Source: Alphaproteobacteria bacterium
GTDB lineage: Bacteria > Pseudomonadota > Alphaproteobacteria > Micropepsales > Micropepsaceae
Direction of reading: 5' to 3'
Assembly (NCBI GenBank): GCA_025361185.1
Contig: JANYAR010000175.1
Coordinates: 30,502-94,501, forward strand
Length of the DNA: 64,000 bases
The notes under the pieces are model-generated. The model did not search any database and was not told where the DNA came from. It was given only the letters and a program-made list of their open reading frames with translations. The position numbers and the translations under genes were made by a program. Shown here one piece after another: positions 1 to 9,254 of this stretch. Each line of letters begins with the position of its first letter. The first letter of the stretch is position 1.

Positions 1-533
1 TGCAGCTCAAATCGGCCAACAATCTTGGCGTCACCGAGGAGCATTATCTGAAGGTCGTATCGTCCAAGACCGCCGCCCTGTTCGCAGCGGCGGCGGAATC
101 GGGCGCGCTGCTGTCGGGACGGAGCGACGAATTTGTCTGCGGCCTGCGCGCCTATGGCGAAAATCTCGGCATCGCCTTCCAGCTGGTGGACGACGCGCTG
201 GATTATTCCGGCCGCCAGGCGCTGATGGGCAAGACCGTGGGCGATGACTTCCGCGAAGCCAAGATGACCCTGCCCTTGATCCTGGCGCACGCCCGCGCGG
301 CTGAGGGCGATCTGCCTTTCTGGAAAAGGGTGATCGAGACCGGCAACCAGACCGAACGCGACCTAGACCGCGCCATCACCCTGATCGAGCAGACCGGGGC
401 GATGCAGGAGACCATGGCGCGGGCGCGGGCCTATGCCGATGTCGCCAAGGCGGCCTTGAAAGTGATGCCCGACAGCGACATCAAGCGGGCGCTGGCAGAT
501 ATTGCCGATTTCTGCGTCGAACGGGCTTACTAG
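1..533 (+). CDS. ispB: Polyprenyl (octaprenyl) diphosphate synthase, C-terminal part
   Basis: The gene enters from the left edge and reads in frame from base 3 (about 176 residues visible), so its start and first Asp-rich motif lie outside. It makes the long isoprenoid chain of ubiquinone by adding isopentenyl units to an allylic diphosphate. The second Asp-rich motif of the trans-prenyltransferase family is visible as FQLVDDALDY, followed by GKTVGDDF and the usual all-helical C-terminus. The ORF track begins only at an internal Met. Its stop overlaps the stop of the convergent ispE by four bases, so two isoprenoid genes meet tail to tail. Exact chain length cannot be read from this part. Confidence 0.88.
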   Translation, partial: QLKSANNLGVTEEHYLKVVSSKTAALFAAAAESGALLSGRSDEFVCGLRAYGENLGIAFQLVDDALDYSGRQALMGKTVGDDFREAKMTLPLILAHARAAEGDLPFWKRVIETGNQTERDLDRAITLIEQTGAMQETMARARAYADVAKAALKVMPDSDIKRALADIADFCVERAY

Positions 534-1438
534 CCGCATTCCGCCGTAAAGGTCGGCGCGATCCACCAGCCCGGCGCGGCCTTGCGCAACTCCTGCGCCG
601 CGCGCACGCAAGCCCCGCTGTCGGTGAAAACGCCAAAACAGGTGGCGCCGCTCCCTGACATCCGCACCAAAAGCGCGCCCTGCTGCGCCGCCAGCGCGCC
701 CAGCACCTCGCCGATCACCGGCTGCAGGCCCCTGGCCGGCGCGCTCAGATCGTTGCGGGTGGCTTGCAAAAAAACAATCAGTTCGGCCATGTCGCGGAAG
801 CCTCCGGTCGGCAACGCCATCTCCACCCCAGTGCGGCTTTGCAAGGCTGCGAAAACATCCCTAGTGGGCACGGCCACACAAGGATTGACCAGCAACATCG
901 GGATGCGCGGCAGCGAGGGTACCGCACGTAGCACTTCGCCCCGGCCTTCCATGAAACAGGGTTTGGAAAGAACACAGGCCGGAATATCCGATCCCAGCCC
1001 CGCCGCGATGTCGCGTAAGGCGGCATCGTCTTTTTGCACATTCCACAGACGCTTGAGGCCGCGCAGAGCGGCGGCGGCGTCCGCCGAACCGCCGCCGATG
1101 CCCGATGCCACCGGCAAATTCTTGGTCAGTGCCAGCCTTGCGCCGCCGTTGCCGCCCTGTTCGCATAAGGCGCGCGCCGCCCGTAGAACCAGATTGTCCG
1201 CCTCTGCTGCCAGCCCGCCGGCGAAAGGCCCGCCGATTGTCAAAGACAAATCGGCGGCTGCGTCCAGTGTCAGGACGTCACTCAATTGCGTGAACACCGC
1301 CAGGCTTTGCACGGGATGAAATCCGTCCGCACGCTTGTCACCGACATGCAGGAACAGATTGATTTTCGCAGGCGCGGATTCTTTTATGGTCGCACGCCCG
1401 GACGGCACAGCGCTCCGCACTTCCTCGCTATCGCTCAC
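530..1438 (-). CDS. ispE: 4-diphosphocytidyl-2-C-methyl-D-erythritol kinase
   Basis: GHMP-family kinase of the MEP pathway, phosphorylating CDP-methylerythritol at the 2-hydroxyl. The N-terminal substrate motif PAKINLFLHV and the ATP-binding loop PVASGIGGGSADAAAAL are both present, and 302 residues is normal length. The start is GTG, with GGAG five bases upstream. It follows the TPR lipoprotein on the same strand after about 40 bases and is probably co-transcribed with it and with ETF-QO. Its product feeds the isopentenyl diphosphate used by the adjacent convergent ispB. Confidence 0.94.
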   Translation of the reverse strand: MSDSEEVRSAVPSGRATIKESAPAKINLFLHVGDKRADGFHPVQSLAVFTQLSDVLTLDAAADLSLTIGGPFAGGLAAEADNLVLRAARALCEQGGNGGARLALTKNLPVASGIGGGSADAAAALRGLKRLWNVQKDDAALRDIAAGLGSDIPACVLSKPCFMEGRGEVLRAVPSLPRIPMLLVNPCVAVPTRDVFAALQSRTGVEMALPTGGFRDMAELIVFLQATRNDLSAPARGLQPVIGEVLGALAAQQGALLVRMSGSGATCFGVFTDSGACVRAAQELRKAAPGWWIAPTFTAECG

Positions 1439-1481
1439 AACTGCTCCGCGCTGTTCCTGGTCGCTGCTCCGCAGTGATCAC

Positions 1482-3170
1482 TTAAGCAGGCTTTTCACTC
1501 AGGCCGGCCTTGAGTTTGCGCTCGATCTCCGACTTGTCGGTATCGCCGTCACTGAAGGCGAGCGCGTGGTTCCACTGAAAGCGCGCCTCGATACGCCGGC
1601 CCGAACGCCACAACGCATCTCCCAGATGATCGTTGATGGTGGGATCACCCGGCACCAGCAGCACCGCCGCCTCCAGCGTCTTGGCGGCGTCGTCGTAACG
1701 GCCCAGCCGGTAATAGGCCCAGCCCACGCTGTCGACGATATAGCCGTCATAGGGCCGCAGGTTCCGCGCCTTCTCCAGCATACCCAGCGCCTCGGGAATG
1801 TTGCGGCCGCGGTCCACCCAGCTGTATCCCAGATAATTCAACAGTTCGGGCTGATCCGGCGACAGTTTGAGAGCCGCCTGGATATCGGCTTCGGAATCGT
1901 CCAGCCGCTTGAGCTTTTCCTTGGCCATGGCGCGGGCATAGAGCATCGGCCAATCGCGTTTGGAAGGATTGGATATCGCCTTTTCCGCCCGGTCATAGGC
2001 ATCCACGCTTTCGGCGAATTTGTTGGAGGCGCGGTAGGTGTCGCCCAGGGCAACCCAGCTTTCGCTGTCCATGGGCTGTGCGGTGACCAGAGACTTAAGG
2101 TTGGCTATGGCACTGTCATTGTTGCCCAACCGCTGCTGGTCCAGCGCCGCCTGCACCTGCGCCATGCGATAATAGGGCGAGGACGGGTCGATGCCGCGAT
2201 AAATCCCGATGGCGGTGTCGAACTTGCGCAGGGATTCAAAACGATCGGCCAGCAGGATCTGCGCCAATCCCAGGTCGGGGCGCAGATACAGCGCCATGCG
2301 CAGATAGAGAATGGAAACATCGGCGCTCTGGCCGTCGGTCAGGGACGCCGCGATGCCAAACAGCGCTTCGGCCGCGCCATCGGCGGGATTGCGGACCAGA
2401 CTGTCCGGCTTTTCGCCCGCCGCGATACGCGCCAGGCCTGGAATGGTGACACTGGCCAGCCCGCCATCGCCGACATGCGCGCGATAGAGCGCGGCGGCAT
2501 CCTGGGCGCGGCCACTGCGTTCCAGGAAACGGCCATAGGCTTCCAAGGCCCGCGGCGAAGGCGTGGCGGACGTCAGGGCTTTCTTGTAGCCGGTCTCGGC
2601 GGCGGCGGCGTTGCCCAGATAATCCTGCAGCAACGCGGCATGGAACACCGCCATGCTCTCGGCACCGTTCTGTTCCAGCAGGGACTGGAGGTCCTTCTGC
2701 ATTCCCGCTTCGTCATGCTGGGCCGCCGCGGCCCAGGCATCGAACAAGGACAGAGTGAGAACCGTGAAAGCGCCCTTGGACGACAGCGACAATTGCTTGC
2801 GGACGTCGGCATAGTCCTTGTGCTTGAAACTGACCACCGCTAGCGCCAGCCGCGCCGAACGCTCATCGGGAGCGGCTGCGACCGTGGCCTGGGCATATTT
2901 GGCCGCGGCGTCGAAATCACCCGAGGTGATCGCATAGAAGAAAGACAAGGTCAGCAGCGACGGATTGGCGGGATCGTTGGCCAGGGCCTGGCCGTAATAG
3001 CGCGCCGCCTGCGGCAGATCATGTTCGCCGGCGGCAAACCGCGCCGACAGATAGGTGGAAAAAGCCGTCGCATCCGCATCGGACTGCGAATGAAGAGAGG
3101 CGTTCGGCTGCCCCGCGCAAGCGGTCAGCAACAGCAGGGGCAATACTATCAGAGGAACAGAGCGACGCAT
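1482..3170 (-). CDS. TPR-repeat lipoprotein
   Basis: About 562 residues of tetratricopeptide-like helical repeats, recognisable in stretches such as ALGDTYRASNKFAESVDAYDRAE and NYLGYSWVDRG. The ORF track start at 3257 lies inside the upstream gene. The better start is ATG at 3170, preceded by TAGGAG with four-base spacing. This gives a lipoprotein signal, MRRSVPLIVLPLLLLTAC, with LTAC as lipobox, so the protein is probably anchored in an envelope membrane. It starts seven bases after the ETF-QO stop. TPR proteins at this position are common in alphaproteobacteria; the partner is unknown, and a scaffold role is inferred from the repeats only. Confidence 0.85.
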   Translation of the reverse strand: MRRSVPLIVLPLLLLTACAGQPNASLHSQSDADATAFSTYLSARFAAGEHDLPQAARYYGQALANDPANPSLLTLSFFYAITSGDFDAAAKYAQATVAAAPDERSARLALAVVSFKHKDYADVRKQLSLSSKGAFTVLTLSLFDAWAAAAQHDEAGMQKDLQSLLEQNGAESMAVFHAALLQDYLGNAAAAETGYKKALTSATPSPRALEAYGRFLERSGRAQDAAALYRAHVGDGGLASVTIPGLARIAAGEKPDSLVRNPADGAAEALFGIAASLTDGQSADVSILYLRMALYLRPDLGLAQILLADRFESLRKFDTAIGIYRGIDPSSPYYRMAQVQAALDQQRLGNNDSAIANLKSLVTAQPMDSESWVALGDTYRASNKFAESVDAYDRAEKAISNPSKRDWPMLYARAMAKEKLKRLDDSEADIQAALKLSPDQPELLNYLGYSWVDRGRNIPEALGMLEKARNLRPYDGYIVDSVGWAYYRLGRYDDAAKTLEAAVLLVPGDPTINDHLGDALWRSGRRIEARFQWNHALAFSDGDTDKSEIERKLKAGLSEKPA

Positions 3171-3177
3171 TATTCTC

Positions 3178-4833
3178 CTACATATTGGTGTAATTGGGTC
3201 CACCGCCGCCTTCGGGCGTGACCCAGGTGATGTTCTGCGACGGATCCTTGATGTCACAGGTTTTACAATGCACGCAATTCTGGGCGTTGATCTGAAAGCG
3301 CGAGCCCTCCTCGATCACTTCATAGACGCCCGCCGGACAGTAACGCTGCGCCGGCTCCGCATATTCGGGCAAATTGACCGAAATGGGAATGGCCGGATCG
3401 CGCAATACCAGATGCACCGGCTGGTCTTCCTCATGATTGGTGCCGGAAAGAAACACACTGGAGGCCCGGTCGAAGGTTAATTGCCCGTCAGGCCTGGGAT
3501 AAGGGATTTTGGGACTGTCCGCGGCCTTTCTCAGACTGGCAAAATCGGCTTTGCCATGGCCCAGGGTTCCAAACAGGGAAAAGCCCAGCAGCTGGTTGGT
3601 CCACAGATCCAGGCCGATGAAGGGCAGCGCGAGCAGGCTGCCCAACCGGGACCAGAGCGGCTTGGCATTGCGGACCAGATGGAGATCCTTGGCCACCCAG
3701 CTCTTGGCATAGGCGGCGTCATAGTCAGACAGTGTGTCATTCGCCCGTCCCGCTTTCAGCGCGCGCGCCACCGTTTCCGCCGCCAGCATCCCGGTCTTCA
3801 TCGCATTGTGGCTGCCCTTGATGCGCGGCAAATTCACAAACCCCGCCGCGCAGCCGATCAGCGCGCCGCCCGGAAAGGACAGCCTGGGCACCGATTGCGC
3901 GCCGCCCTCGGTGATGGCGCGCGCGCCATAGCCGATGCGTTTGCCCCCGGTCAGGATTTTGGCGATGGCCGGATGGGTCTTGGCGCGCTGGAATTCTCCG
4001 AACGGATCCAGCCAGGGATTTTTGTAGTTCAGATGCACGACAAACCCGACGGAACACAGATTGTCGCCCCAGTGATACATAAAAAGGCCGCCGCCGGTCT
4101 CATTGTCCAGCGGCCAGCCCATGCCATGCAGCACAAGGCCCTTTGCGTGCTGGGCTGCCGGCAGTTCCCAAAGTTCCTTGAGGCCGATGCCGAATTTTTG
4201 CGGCTCGCGCCCGTCCTGAAGCCCGAACCTGGCGATCAACTGTTTGGACAGTGAACCGCGCACGCCTTCCGCGAACAAGGTGTACTTGCCGCGCAGTTCC
4301 ATGCCCGGCGTATAGCTGTCCTTGCGATGGCCGTCCCTGGCCACACCCAGATCGCCGGTGATCACACCCTGCACAACATCGTTTTCAACAATGAGATCAT
4401 GCCCGGCAAAGCCGGGATAGATTTCCACGCCCAGGCTTTCGGCCTGCTGGCCCAGCCATTTGCACAGGTTTGACAGGCTGACGATGTAATTGCCCTTGTT
4501 GCTCATCAGCGGCGGGAACAGGAAATGCGGCACTGTGATCACACCGCTTTTGGTGAATAAGCAGAAGCGGTCCTGCGTCACTTCGGTTTTGAGGGGCGCC
4601 CCCTTCTCCTTCCAGTCGGGGATCAGTTCGTTCAACGCCCGAGGATCGATCACCGCGCCCGACAGGATATGCGCCCCGATCTCGGAGCCCTTTTCCAGCA
4701 CGCAGACGCTGATTTCGGCGCTGATCTCGGAGGAAAGCTGCTTGAGCCGGATGGCAGCCGCCAGCCCAGCCGGACCGCCGCCGACAATGACGACGTCATA
4801 GGCCATGCTTTCCCTGGTTTGCGCTTCCGCCAT
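3178..4833 (-). CDS. etfD: Electron transfer flavoprotein-ubiquinone oxidoreductase
   Basis: Membrane-associated FAD and 4Fe-4S protein that passes electrons from reduced ETF (fatty-acid and amino-acid oxidation) to ubiquinone. The FAD-binding motif VVIVGGGPAGLAAA is near the N-terminus. The C-terminal ferredoxin-like part shows CPAGVYE and CVHCKTCDIKD, supplying the four cluster cysteines. The ORF extends to 4878, but ATG at 4833 (MAEAQTRES), with AAGGCG upstream, leaves a sensible short leader and about 551 residues, normal for the family. It is divergent from the uracil-DNA glycosylase gene and heads the run ETF-QO, TPR lipoprotein, ispE. Confidence 0.95.
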   Translation of the reverse strand: MAEAQTRESMAYDVVIVGGGPAGLAAAIRLKQLSSEISAEISVCVLEKGSEIGAHILSGAVIDPRALNELIPDWKEKGAPLKTEVTQDRFCLFTKSGVITVPHFLFPPLMSNKGNYIVSLSNLCKWLGQQAESLGVEIYPGFAGHDLIVENDVVQGVITGDLGVARDGHRKDSYTPGMELRGKYTLFAEGVRGSLSKQLIARFGLQDGREPQKFGIGLKELWELPAAQHAKGLVLHGMGWPLDNETGGGLFMYHWGDNLCSVGFVVHLNYKNPWLDPFGEFQRAKTHPAIAKILTGGKRIGYGARAITEGGAQSVPRLSFPGGALIGCAAGFVNLPRIKGSHNAMKTGMLAAETVARALKAGRANDTLSDYDAAYAKSWVAKDLHLVRNAKPLWSRLGSLLALPFIGLDLWTNQLLGFSLFGTLGHGKADFASLRKAADSPKIPYPRPDGQLTFDRASSVFLSGTNHEEDQPVHLVLRDPAIPISVNLPEYAEPAQRYCPAGVYEVIEEGSRFQINAQNCVHCKTCDIKDPSQNITWVTPEGGGGPNYTNM

Positions 4834-4900
4834 GAATCGCCTTGTTGTTGGCTTCTTTTCTAACTGGCCTGATGCCATCCCGAAAGCCTAGGATCAGGCC

Positions 4901-5710
4901 GTGAGCGACACGCTATCTACCCTGAACTGGCTGGTGGAAGCCGGCGCCGACGAGGCGATGGCCGAGCAGCCGGTCGACCGGCTTGCGGCCAAGGCGCCAT
5001 CGCCCGCCCGTGCGCCCACGGCATTGGCTGCTTCGCCGATCAGGGCCCAGGCGCGGGCGGAAATTCCCGTCAGCGGCGACATGATCGGCAACGCCCAGGC
5101 GCTGGCCGCCGCCGCCACAAGCCTGGCGGAACTTCAGGCGGCGCTGGAAGCCTTCGACGGCTGCGCCCTGAAACGCACCGCCACCAACACGGTGTTTGCC
5201 GACGGCGTGGCGGCAGGGCGTGTCTTGTTCATCGGCGAAGCGCCGGGGCGCGATGAAGACCGCATCGGCAAGCCTTTCGTCGGCCGCGCCGGGCAATTGC
5301 TCGACAAGATGCTGGCCAGCATCGGGCTGGACCGCAAGACCAACGCCTATATCACCAATGTCATCAACTGGCGCCCGCCCGACAACCGCGATCCCACGCC
5401 CGAGGAAGCAGCCGCCTGCCTGCCCTTCCTGCGCCGCCATATTGAGTTGGCCAATCCCGCTGTGATCATTCTTCTGGGTGCGGTGGCGGCGCGCCATGTG
5501 GTGGGTGTCTCGGACGGGATCATGAAACTGCGGGGCCGCTGGCTGGAATATCGCGTGGGCGAGCATATGGTGCCCCTGATGCCGACCTTGCATCCGGCCT
5601 ATCTGCTGCGCCAGCCCGCACACAAAAAACTGGCCTGGCGCGACCTGCAGGCGGTGCGTGATAAAATGCATGCAATCGGGTTGCCCGATACTACGACGCA
5701 GTCTAACTAG
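4901..5710 (+). CDS. Uracil-DNA glycosylase, family 4 type
   Basis: Base-excision repair enzyme removing uracil from DNA. It starts at GTG; AGG sits close upstream. After a low-complexity N-terminal leader of about 85 residues typical of alphaproteobacterial members, the catalytic motif GEAPGRDEDRIGKPFVGRAG and the C-terminal HPAYLLRQP motif are clear. FDGCALKRTA carries one of the cysteines expected to hold the 4Fe-4S cluster. At 269 residues it has normal length. Its TAG stop is in frame with the following transglycosylase gene, which starts less than 30 bases on, so the two are probably co-transcribed. Confidence 0.9.
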   Translation: MSDTLSTLNWLVEAGADEAMAEQPVDRLAAKAPSPARAPTALAASPIRAQARAEIPVSGDMIGNAQALAAAATSLAELQAALEAFDGCALKRTATNTVFADGVAAGRVLFIGEAPGRDEDRIGKPFVGRAGQLLDKMLASIGLDRKTNAYITNVINWRPPDNRDPTPEEAAACLPFLRRHIELANPAVIILLGAVAARHVVGVSDGIMKLRGRWLEYRVGEHMVPLMPTLHPAYLLRQPAHKKLAWRDLQAVRDKMHAIGLPDTTTQSN

Positions 5711-5737
5711 ACTCTTCTGCTTCGAAGGACCTTCATC

Positions 5738-7510
5738 ATTCGCGCGCGCTTGATTTTTGCTTTCCTGTTGTTCGCCGTCACGGCGGCGCGGGCGGAGCCT
5801 GCCGTGCCCCTGCCGGAAAATTCCATTCCCGCGGCCGCTGCCGCCCCCCAGATACTCAGCGCCGATGACGCAGCGCTCTACCGGCAGATCATGGCGGCGG
5901 AGCGCAATGGTGAAATCGCCCGCGCCAAGACCCTGCTGGCCAAGCTCAGCGACAAATCCCTGGAAGGTTATGCTGACGCCCAGCGGTTCCTGTCGGCCTC
6001 GCCCAGGCACATAACCGTCGCGCCGCTGGTGGAATGGCTGCACCAGTATCGCGACCTGGCCGTCGCCGAGCGCATCTATCGCCTGGCGGTGGCACATTCG
6101 ACCAAAAAAGTCCGCCGCCATCGCAAGACCGTGATCGTGGCGGTGGTGACCAATATCCCGGTTCCCAGCGGGGTGGGCCGGCGCACCGGCGGCTATGAAG
6201 ACCTGGAACTGCCCGAGCCCTGGCCGTCATCGGAAAGCGCGCGCCGGGCGATGCCGGGAATCCTGGCCGCCATCAAGGCGGGCCAGCCCGACCAGGCGCT
6301 GGCGATCATGCAATCCGTGCAAGCCGGGCCCGCCGACCTTGCCGTGATGGCGCACCGCATCGCCGCATCCTATCGCGCCGAAAGCCGCGACGCCGATGCT
6401 TATAAACTTGCCATCTCCGTATCCGACCCTGATGCCTTAAGGGGCGTGCCGCAATTGATGTGGGATGTGGGCTTTGCCGCCTATCGCTTGGGCGACTGGG
6501 TCAATGCGGAAAGCTGGCTGGAGAAACTGGCCGAAACCGTATCGGCGCAGAACAGCCTGCGCGCCCAAGGCGCGTTCTGGGCGGCGCGCGCCCATATGCA
6601 GTCGGGCGATCCGCAAAAGGTTGTGACCCTGCTGAATTTCGCGGCCGGCAAGCAGCCCAGCTTTTATGGGCAGATCTCCGAACGCATGCTGGGCATAGAC
6701 ACGCAGACCGGCTTTGCCGATGCCATTCTCAACCAGGGTGACTTTCACGACCTGATGGCGGCGCCTGCCGCGCACCGCGCCGTGGCGCTGTGGCAGATCG
6801 GCGAAAAGGAATTCGTCGGGCCCGAGCTCAACCGCGCCTTCGTGGACAATAGTGAAAGACTGGACCCCGCCATGTCGGCGCTGGGGCGCGCCATCGGCGT
6901 GCCCAATATCGAACTGCGCGCCGCCGAGGCCAGCGCCGCGCGCGGCATCATGCTGACCGGCCTGTTTCCGGTGCCGCCCTACAATCCCGATGGCGGCTAC
7001 AGGATAGACAATTCGCTGGTGCTGGCCTTTGCCCGCATCGAAAGCCGCTTCCAGACCCAGGCCGTCTCACCGGTCGGCGCGCGCGGGCTGATGCAGGTGA
7101 TGCCGGCCACCGCCGCCAAGCTGGGGGTGAGCAATCCTGACACTTTGTACGAACCGGGCACTTCGCTGGCGGTGGGCCAGCGCTATATCGAACAGCTGCT
7201 GAACCGGCTGGACGGCAATCTGCTGGAGCTGGGCGGCGCCTATAATGCGGGGCCGATGGCGGTGGACCGCTGGCGCATCACCAAGGCGGGCGGCAACGAT
7301 CCGCTGCTGTTCGTGGAAAGCATTCCGGTGGCGGAGACGCGCTCCTATGTGAAGCGGCTGATGCTGTATCACTGGCTCTATCGCCGCCGGTTCGGACAGG
7401 ATGCCAAGAGCCTGGAGGAAACCGCCAGCGGCCAATGGCCGACCTACCGGCCCGGCGCGTCGGTGCAGTCGGCCGATGCCTATGGCCTGAAGATCAACAC
7501 CCAGAATTAG
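5738..7510 (+). CDS. Soluble lytic murein transglycosylase
   Basis: Periplasmic peptidoglycan lyase cutting between MurNAc and GlcNAc to give anhydro-muropeptides. The first about 400 residues form the helical superhelix region. The SLT domain follows, with the catalytic Glu in ARIESRF (near residue 434), then GARGLMQVMPATAAKLGV and GGAYNAGP. The start is unusual. The track uses TTG at 5750, but GAAGGA lies nine bases before an ATT at 5738 (six before ATC 5735), and starting there adds a positively charged n-region (MRARLIFAFLLF) that completes the signal peptide. The gene ends convergently, overlapping the GNAT gene by 17 bases. Confidence 0.9.
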   Translation: MRARLIFAFLLFAVTAARAEPAVPLPENSIPAAAAAPQILSADDAALYRQIMAAERNGEIARAKTLLAKLSDKSLEGYADAQRFLSASPRHITVAPLVEWLHQYRDLAVAERIYRLAVAHSTKKVRRHRKTVIVAVVTNIPVPSGVGRRTGGYEDLELPEPWPSSESARRAMPGILAAIKAGQPDQALAIMQSVQAGPADLAVMAHRIAASYRAESRDADAYKLAISVSDPDALRGVPQLMWDVGFAAYRLGDWVNAESWLEKLAETVSAQNSLRAQGAFWAARAHMQSGDPQKVVTLLNFAAGKQPSFYGQISERMLGIDTQTGFADAILNQGDFHDLMAAPAAHRAVALWQIGEKEFVGPELNRAFVDNSERLDPAMSALGRAIGVPNIELRAAEASAARGIMLTGLFPVPPYNPDGGYRIDNSLVLAFARIESRFQTQAVSPVGARGLMQVMPATAAKLGVSNPDTLYEPGTSLAVGQRYIEQLLNRLDGNLLELGGAYNAGPMAVDRWRITKAGGNDPLLFVESIPVAETRSYVKRLMLYHWLYRRRFGQDAKSLEETASGQWPTYRPGASVQSADAYGLKINTQN

Positions 7511-8021
7511 CGGTGACGCGGCCTGAATTTCGTTTCGTATCGAAGCGCATGATGGTTCTTGCATTGCCCAGGTAAGTGACCTCTTCAACGTCCGTCCAGC
7601 CACGTTTTCTGTAATAGTCCGGCAGAGTCCCGGAGGTGAACAGGAATAATTGGTTGTATCCCAAACCATCGACGTAAGAGATGGCGGCGTTCAGCAGCTT
7701 GGTGCCGATCCCCTTGGCGCGGTGGCTCTCGGGCACGAAGAGTTGACCCAGCCACGGCGTAAACTGCGGACGCACAGTCATTTCGTTCATCAGCAAATTC
7801 ACTGAGCCGAGGACGGTCGTGTGGGTCATGGCCACCAAGACTCTCGGGAGCGTCAGACTGTGCGCGGCCTGCTCCAGGAAAGCTTCGTAGTGTGCCGGGG
7901 ATTCATAGCCTGTAAGCGGTCCCCAATAGTCATACTGATCCGCCGCCATTTGCACGCGCCAAGGCGATGTGGGGTCAAGCGGGTGAATGGATAAGCAATC
8001 ATCCGCCGCGGGCTCCGTCAC
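7494..8021 (-). CDS. GNAT-family N-acetyltransferase
   Basis: About 175 residues with GNAT features: the acetyl-CoA loop region VPESHRAKGIGTKLLNAAI and the C-terminal GYNQLFLFTSG and YYRKRGW segments. The substrate is unknown. The start is assigned to GTG at 8021, whose bases overlap the TGA of the upstream DUF1428 gene (GTGA, four-base overlap), a classic coupled arrangement. The track start at 8054 lies inside that gene. The short cluster glycosyltransferase, DUF1428, GNAT reads leftward. Confidence 0.82.
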   Translation of the reverse strand: MTEPAADDCLSIHPLDPTSPWRVQMAADQYDYWGPLTGYESPAHYEAFLEQAAHSLTLPRVLVAMTHTTVLGSVNLLMNEMTVRPQFTPWLGQLFVPESHRAKGIGTKLLNAAISYVDGLGYNQLFLFTSGTLPDYYRKRGWTDVEEVTYLGNARTIMRFDTKRNSGRVTANSGC

Positions 8022-8374
8022 ACGCGCCCCATCGTGTGGATCGGCGCAAAGCAACCATAGATGAGGCGCTTGGCATCGAAGGGAATTTCCCCGGAAACCT
8101 CGAAGCGCGCGTCTTCGTGCATCTTTGCCTCGGCCGCATCCAGGCTCGCCTTGTCAGGCCACACTTGCCAGGTGAAGACAATCTTCTCCCCGTCCTTGGC
8201 GTTGACGGCGCGGCGGAAGTCGGTCTGTTTTCCATCGGGGACATTGTCCTCCCAGGACTCCACGATTTCCAGACAGCCATATTCCTTGAACAGCTTCGCC
8301 CCGTTCTGCGCCCATCTGCGATAGGCGTCCCTCTTTTCCGCAGGGACAGGGATTACGAAACCGGCGATGTACAC
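8018..8374 (-). CDS. DUF1428 family protein
   Basis: Small (118-residue) ferredoxin-fold-like DUF1428 protein; biochemical function unknown. The characteristic N-terminus YIAGFVIPVPAEKRDAYRRWA begins right after a GTG codon at 8374, preceded by GAGGAG at seven bases, so this start is preferred over the track start at 8476, which runs into the glycosyltransferase gene. The C-terminal RLIYGCFAPIHTMGRV motif is typical of the family. The stop overlaps the GNAT start. Confidence 0.88.
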   Translation of the reverse strand: MYIAGFVIPVPAEKRDAYRRWAQNGAKLFKEYGCLEIVESWEDNVPDGKQTDFRRAVNAKDGEKIVFTWQVWPDKASLDAAEAKMHEDARFEVSGEIPFDAKRLIYGCFAPIHTMGRV

Positions 8375-8435
8375 GGGTCTGCTCCTCGCGATTGCATGGC
8401 CGGGCTCGCAAGCCGGAACTGAGACACTGCCAAAG

Positions 8436-9095
8436 TTAGAGCCTTGCGAGCACACCGGACGGCACGCGCAACGCATGCAGCAACAGCAGCGCCAGTCCGC
8501 GCCAGGCGCTCATGGGCGGGCGGGCGATATTGACGGCGCGGGCGCGCAAGCCCACCAGCCGCCGCCGCCCGATGCGGCGCACCAGGTCGGCATCTTCCAT
8601 ATCGGCCAAGGCGCGATAGCCGCCGATCTTCTGATAGAGCCGCTTGGGGATCAAAAGCCCCTGGTCGCCGTAAGGCAGCGCGAAGAGAGAGGTGCGCAAA
8701 TTGGCTTTGAGCTCGGCGCGGCGGGCCTCGCCGCCGAAATCCTCCAGCGCGAAACGGAACACCGCCGCGCGCGGCCGTTCCATCACCGCTTGGCTGATGA
8801 AGGATTCTGCTTCCACTTCCCAGCCCGGCTCCAGCGCCGTCTGCGGATGCAGGAACAACAGCCAATCGCTCTTGGCGGCGGCGGCGCCCTGGGCCAGCTG
8901 CAGACCACGGCCCTTGCGGGCATGAACGACATGGGCCCCCGCCGCATCGGCGATGGCGAGCGTGGCGTCGGTGGACCCGGCATCGCAGACGATCACGTCC
9001 CGCACCACGCCGCGTACCGCCGCCGTGATCAGGCTGTCGAAACAGCGCGGCAGCAAGCGCTCGGAATTGACCGTTGGGATGACGACCGAAATCAT
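8436..9095 (-). CDS. Family 2 glycosyltransferase
   Basis: GT-A fold transferase of 219 residues. The N-terminus SVVIPTVNSERLLPRCFDSL is the nucleotide-sugar binding start, VIVCDAGSTDAT carries the first Asp, and ARKGRGLQLAQGAAAAKSDW plus LFLHPQTAL resembles the small single-domain GT2 group found near radical-SAM/selenoprotein-type genes. No membrane segment is evident. It is first in the leftward cluster with DUF1428 and GNAT. The sugar donor and acceptor cannot be inferred. Confidence 0.85.
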   Translation of the reverse strand: MISVVIPTVNSERLLPRCFDSLITAAVRGVVRDVIVCDAGSTDATLAIADAAGAHVVHARKGRGLQLAQGAAAAKSDWLLFLHPQTALEPGWEVEAESFISQAVMERPRAAVFRFALEDFGGEARRAELKANLRTSLFALPYGDQGLLIPKRLYQKIGGYRALADMEDADLVRRIGRRRLVGLRARAVNIARPPMSAWRGLALLLLHALRVPSGVLARL

Positions 9096-9254
9096 GACAC
9101 CATCATGACGTGGAGCGGGCCTGGGTGCAAAAACTTTGCGGCGGGGCGGTTACCGGGCCGCACACCCCCTAGCCGCCTTGATTAAACAACAGTAACATTG
9201 TTGCTGCAAAAATAAGCGGCGAAATGGCCGCAATCCAAAAACGAGGGGAACGCC

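Noticed and set aside
1335-2843. 502-residue ORF on the plus strand
   Set aside because: Antisense to the TPR lipoprotein and ispE; composition is that of a mirrored GC-rich frame, with no family motif.
4913-6121. 402-residue minus-strand ORF
   Set aside because: Antisense to the UDG and transglycosylase genes, both of which have clear motifs.
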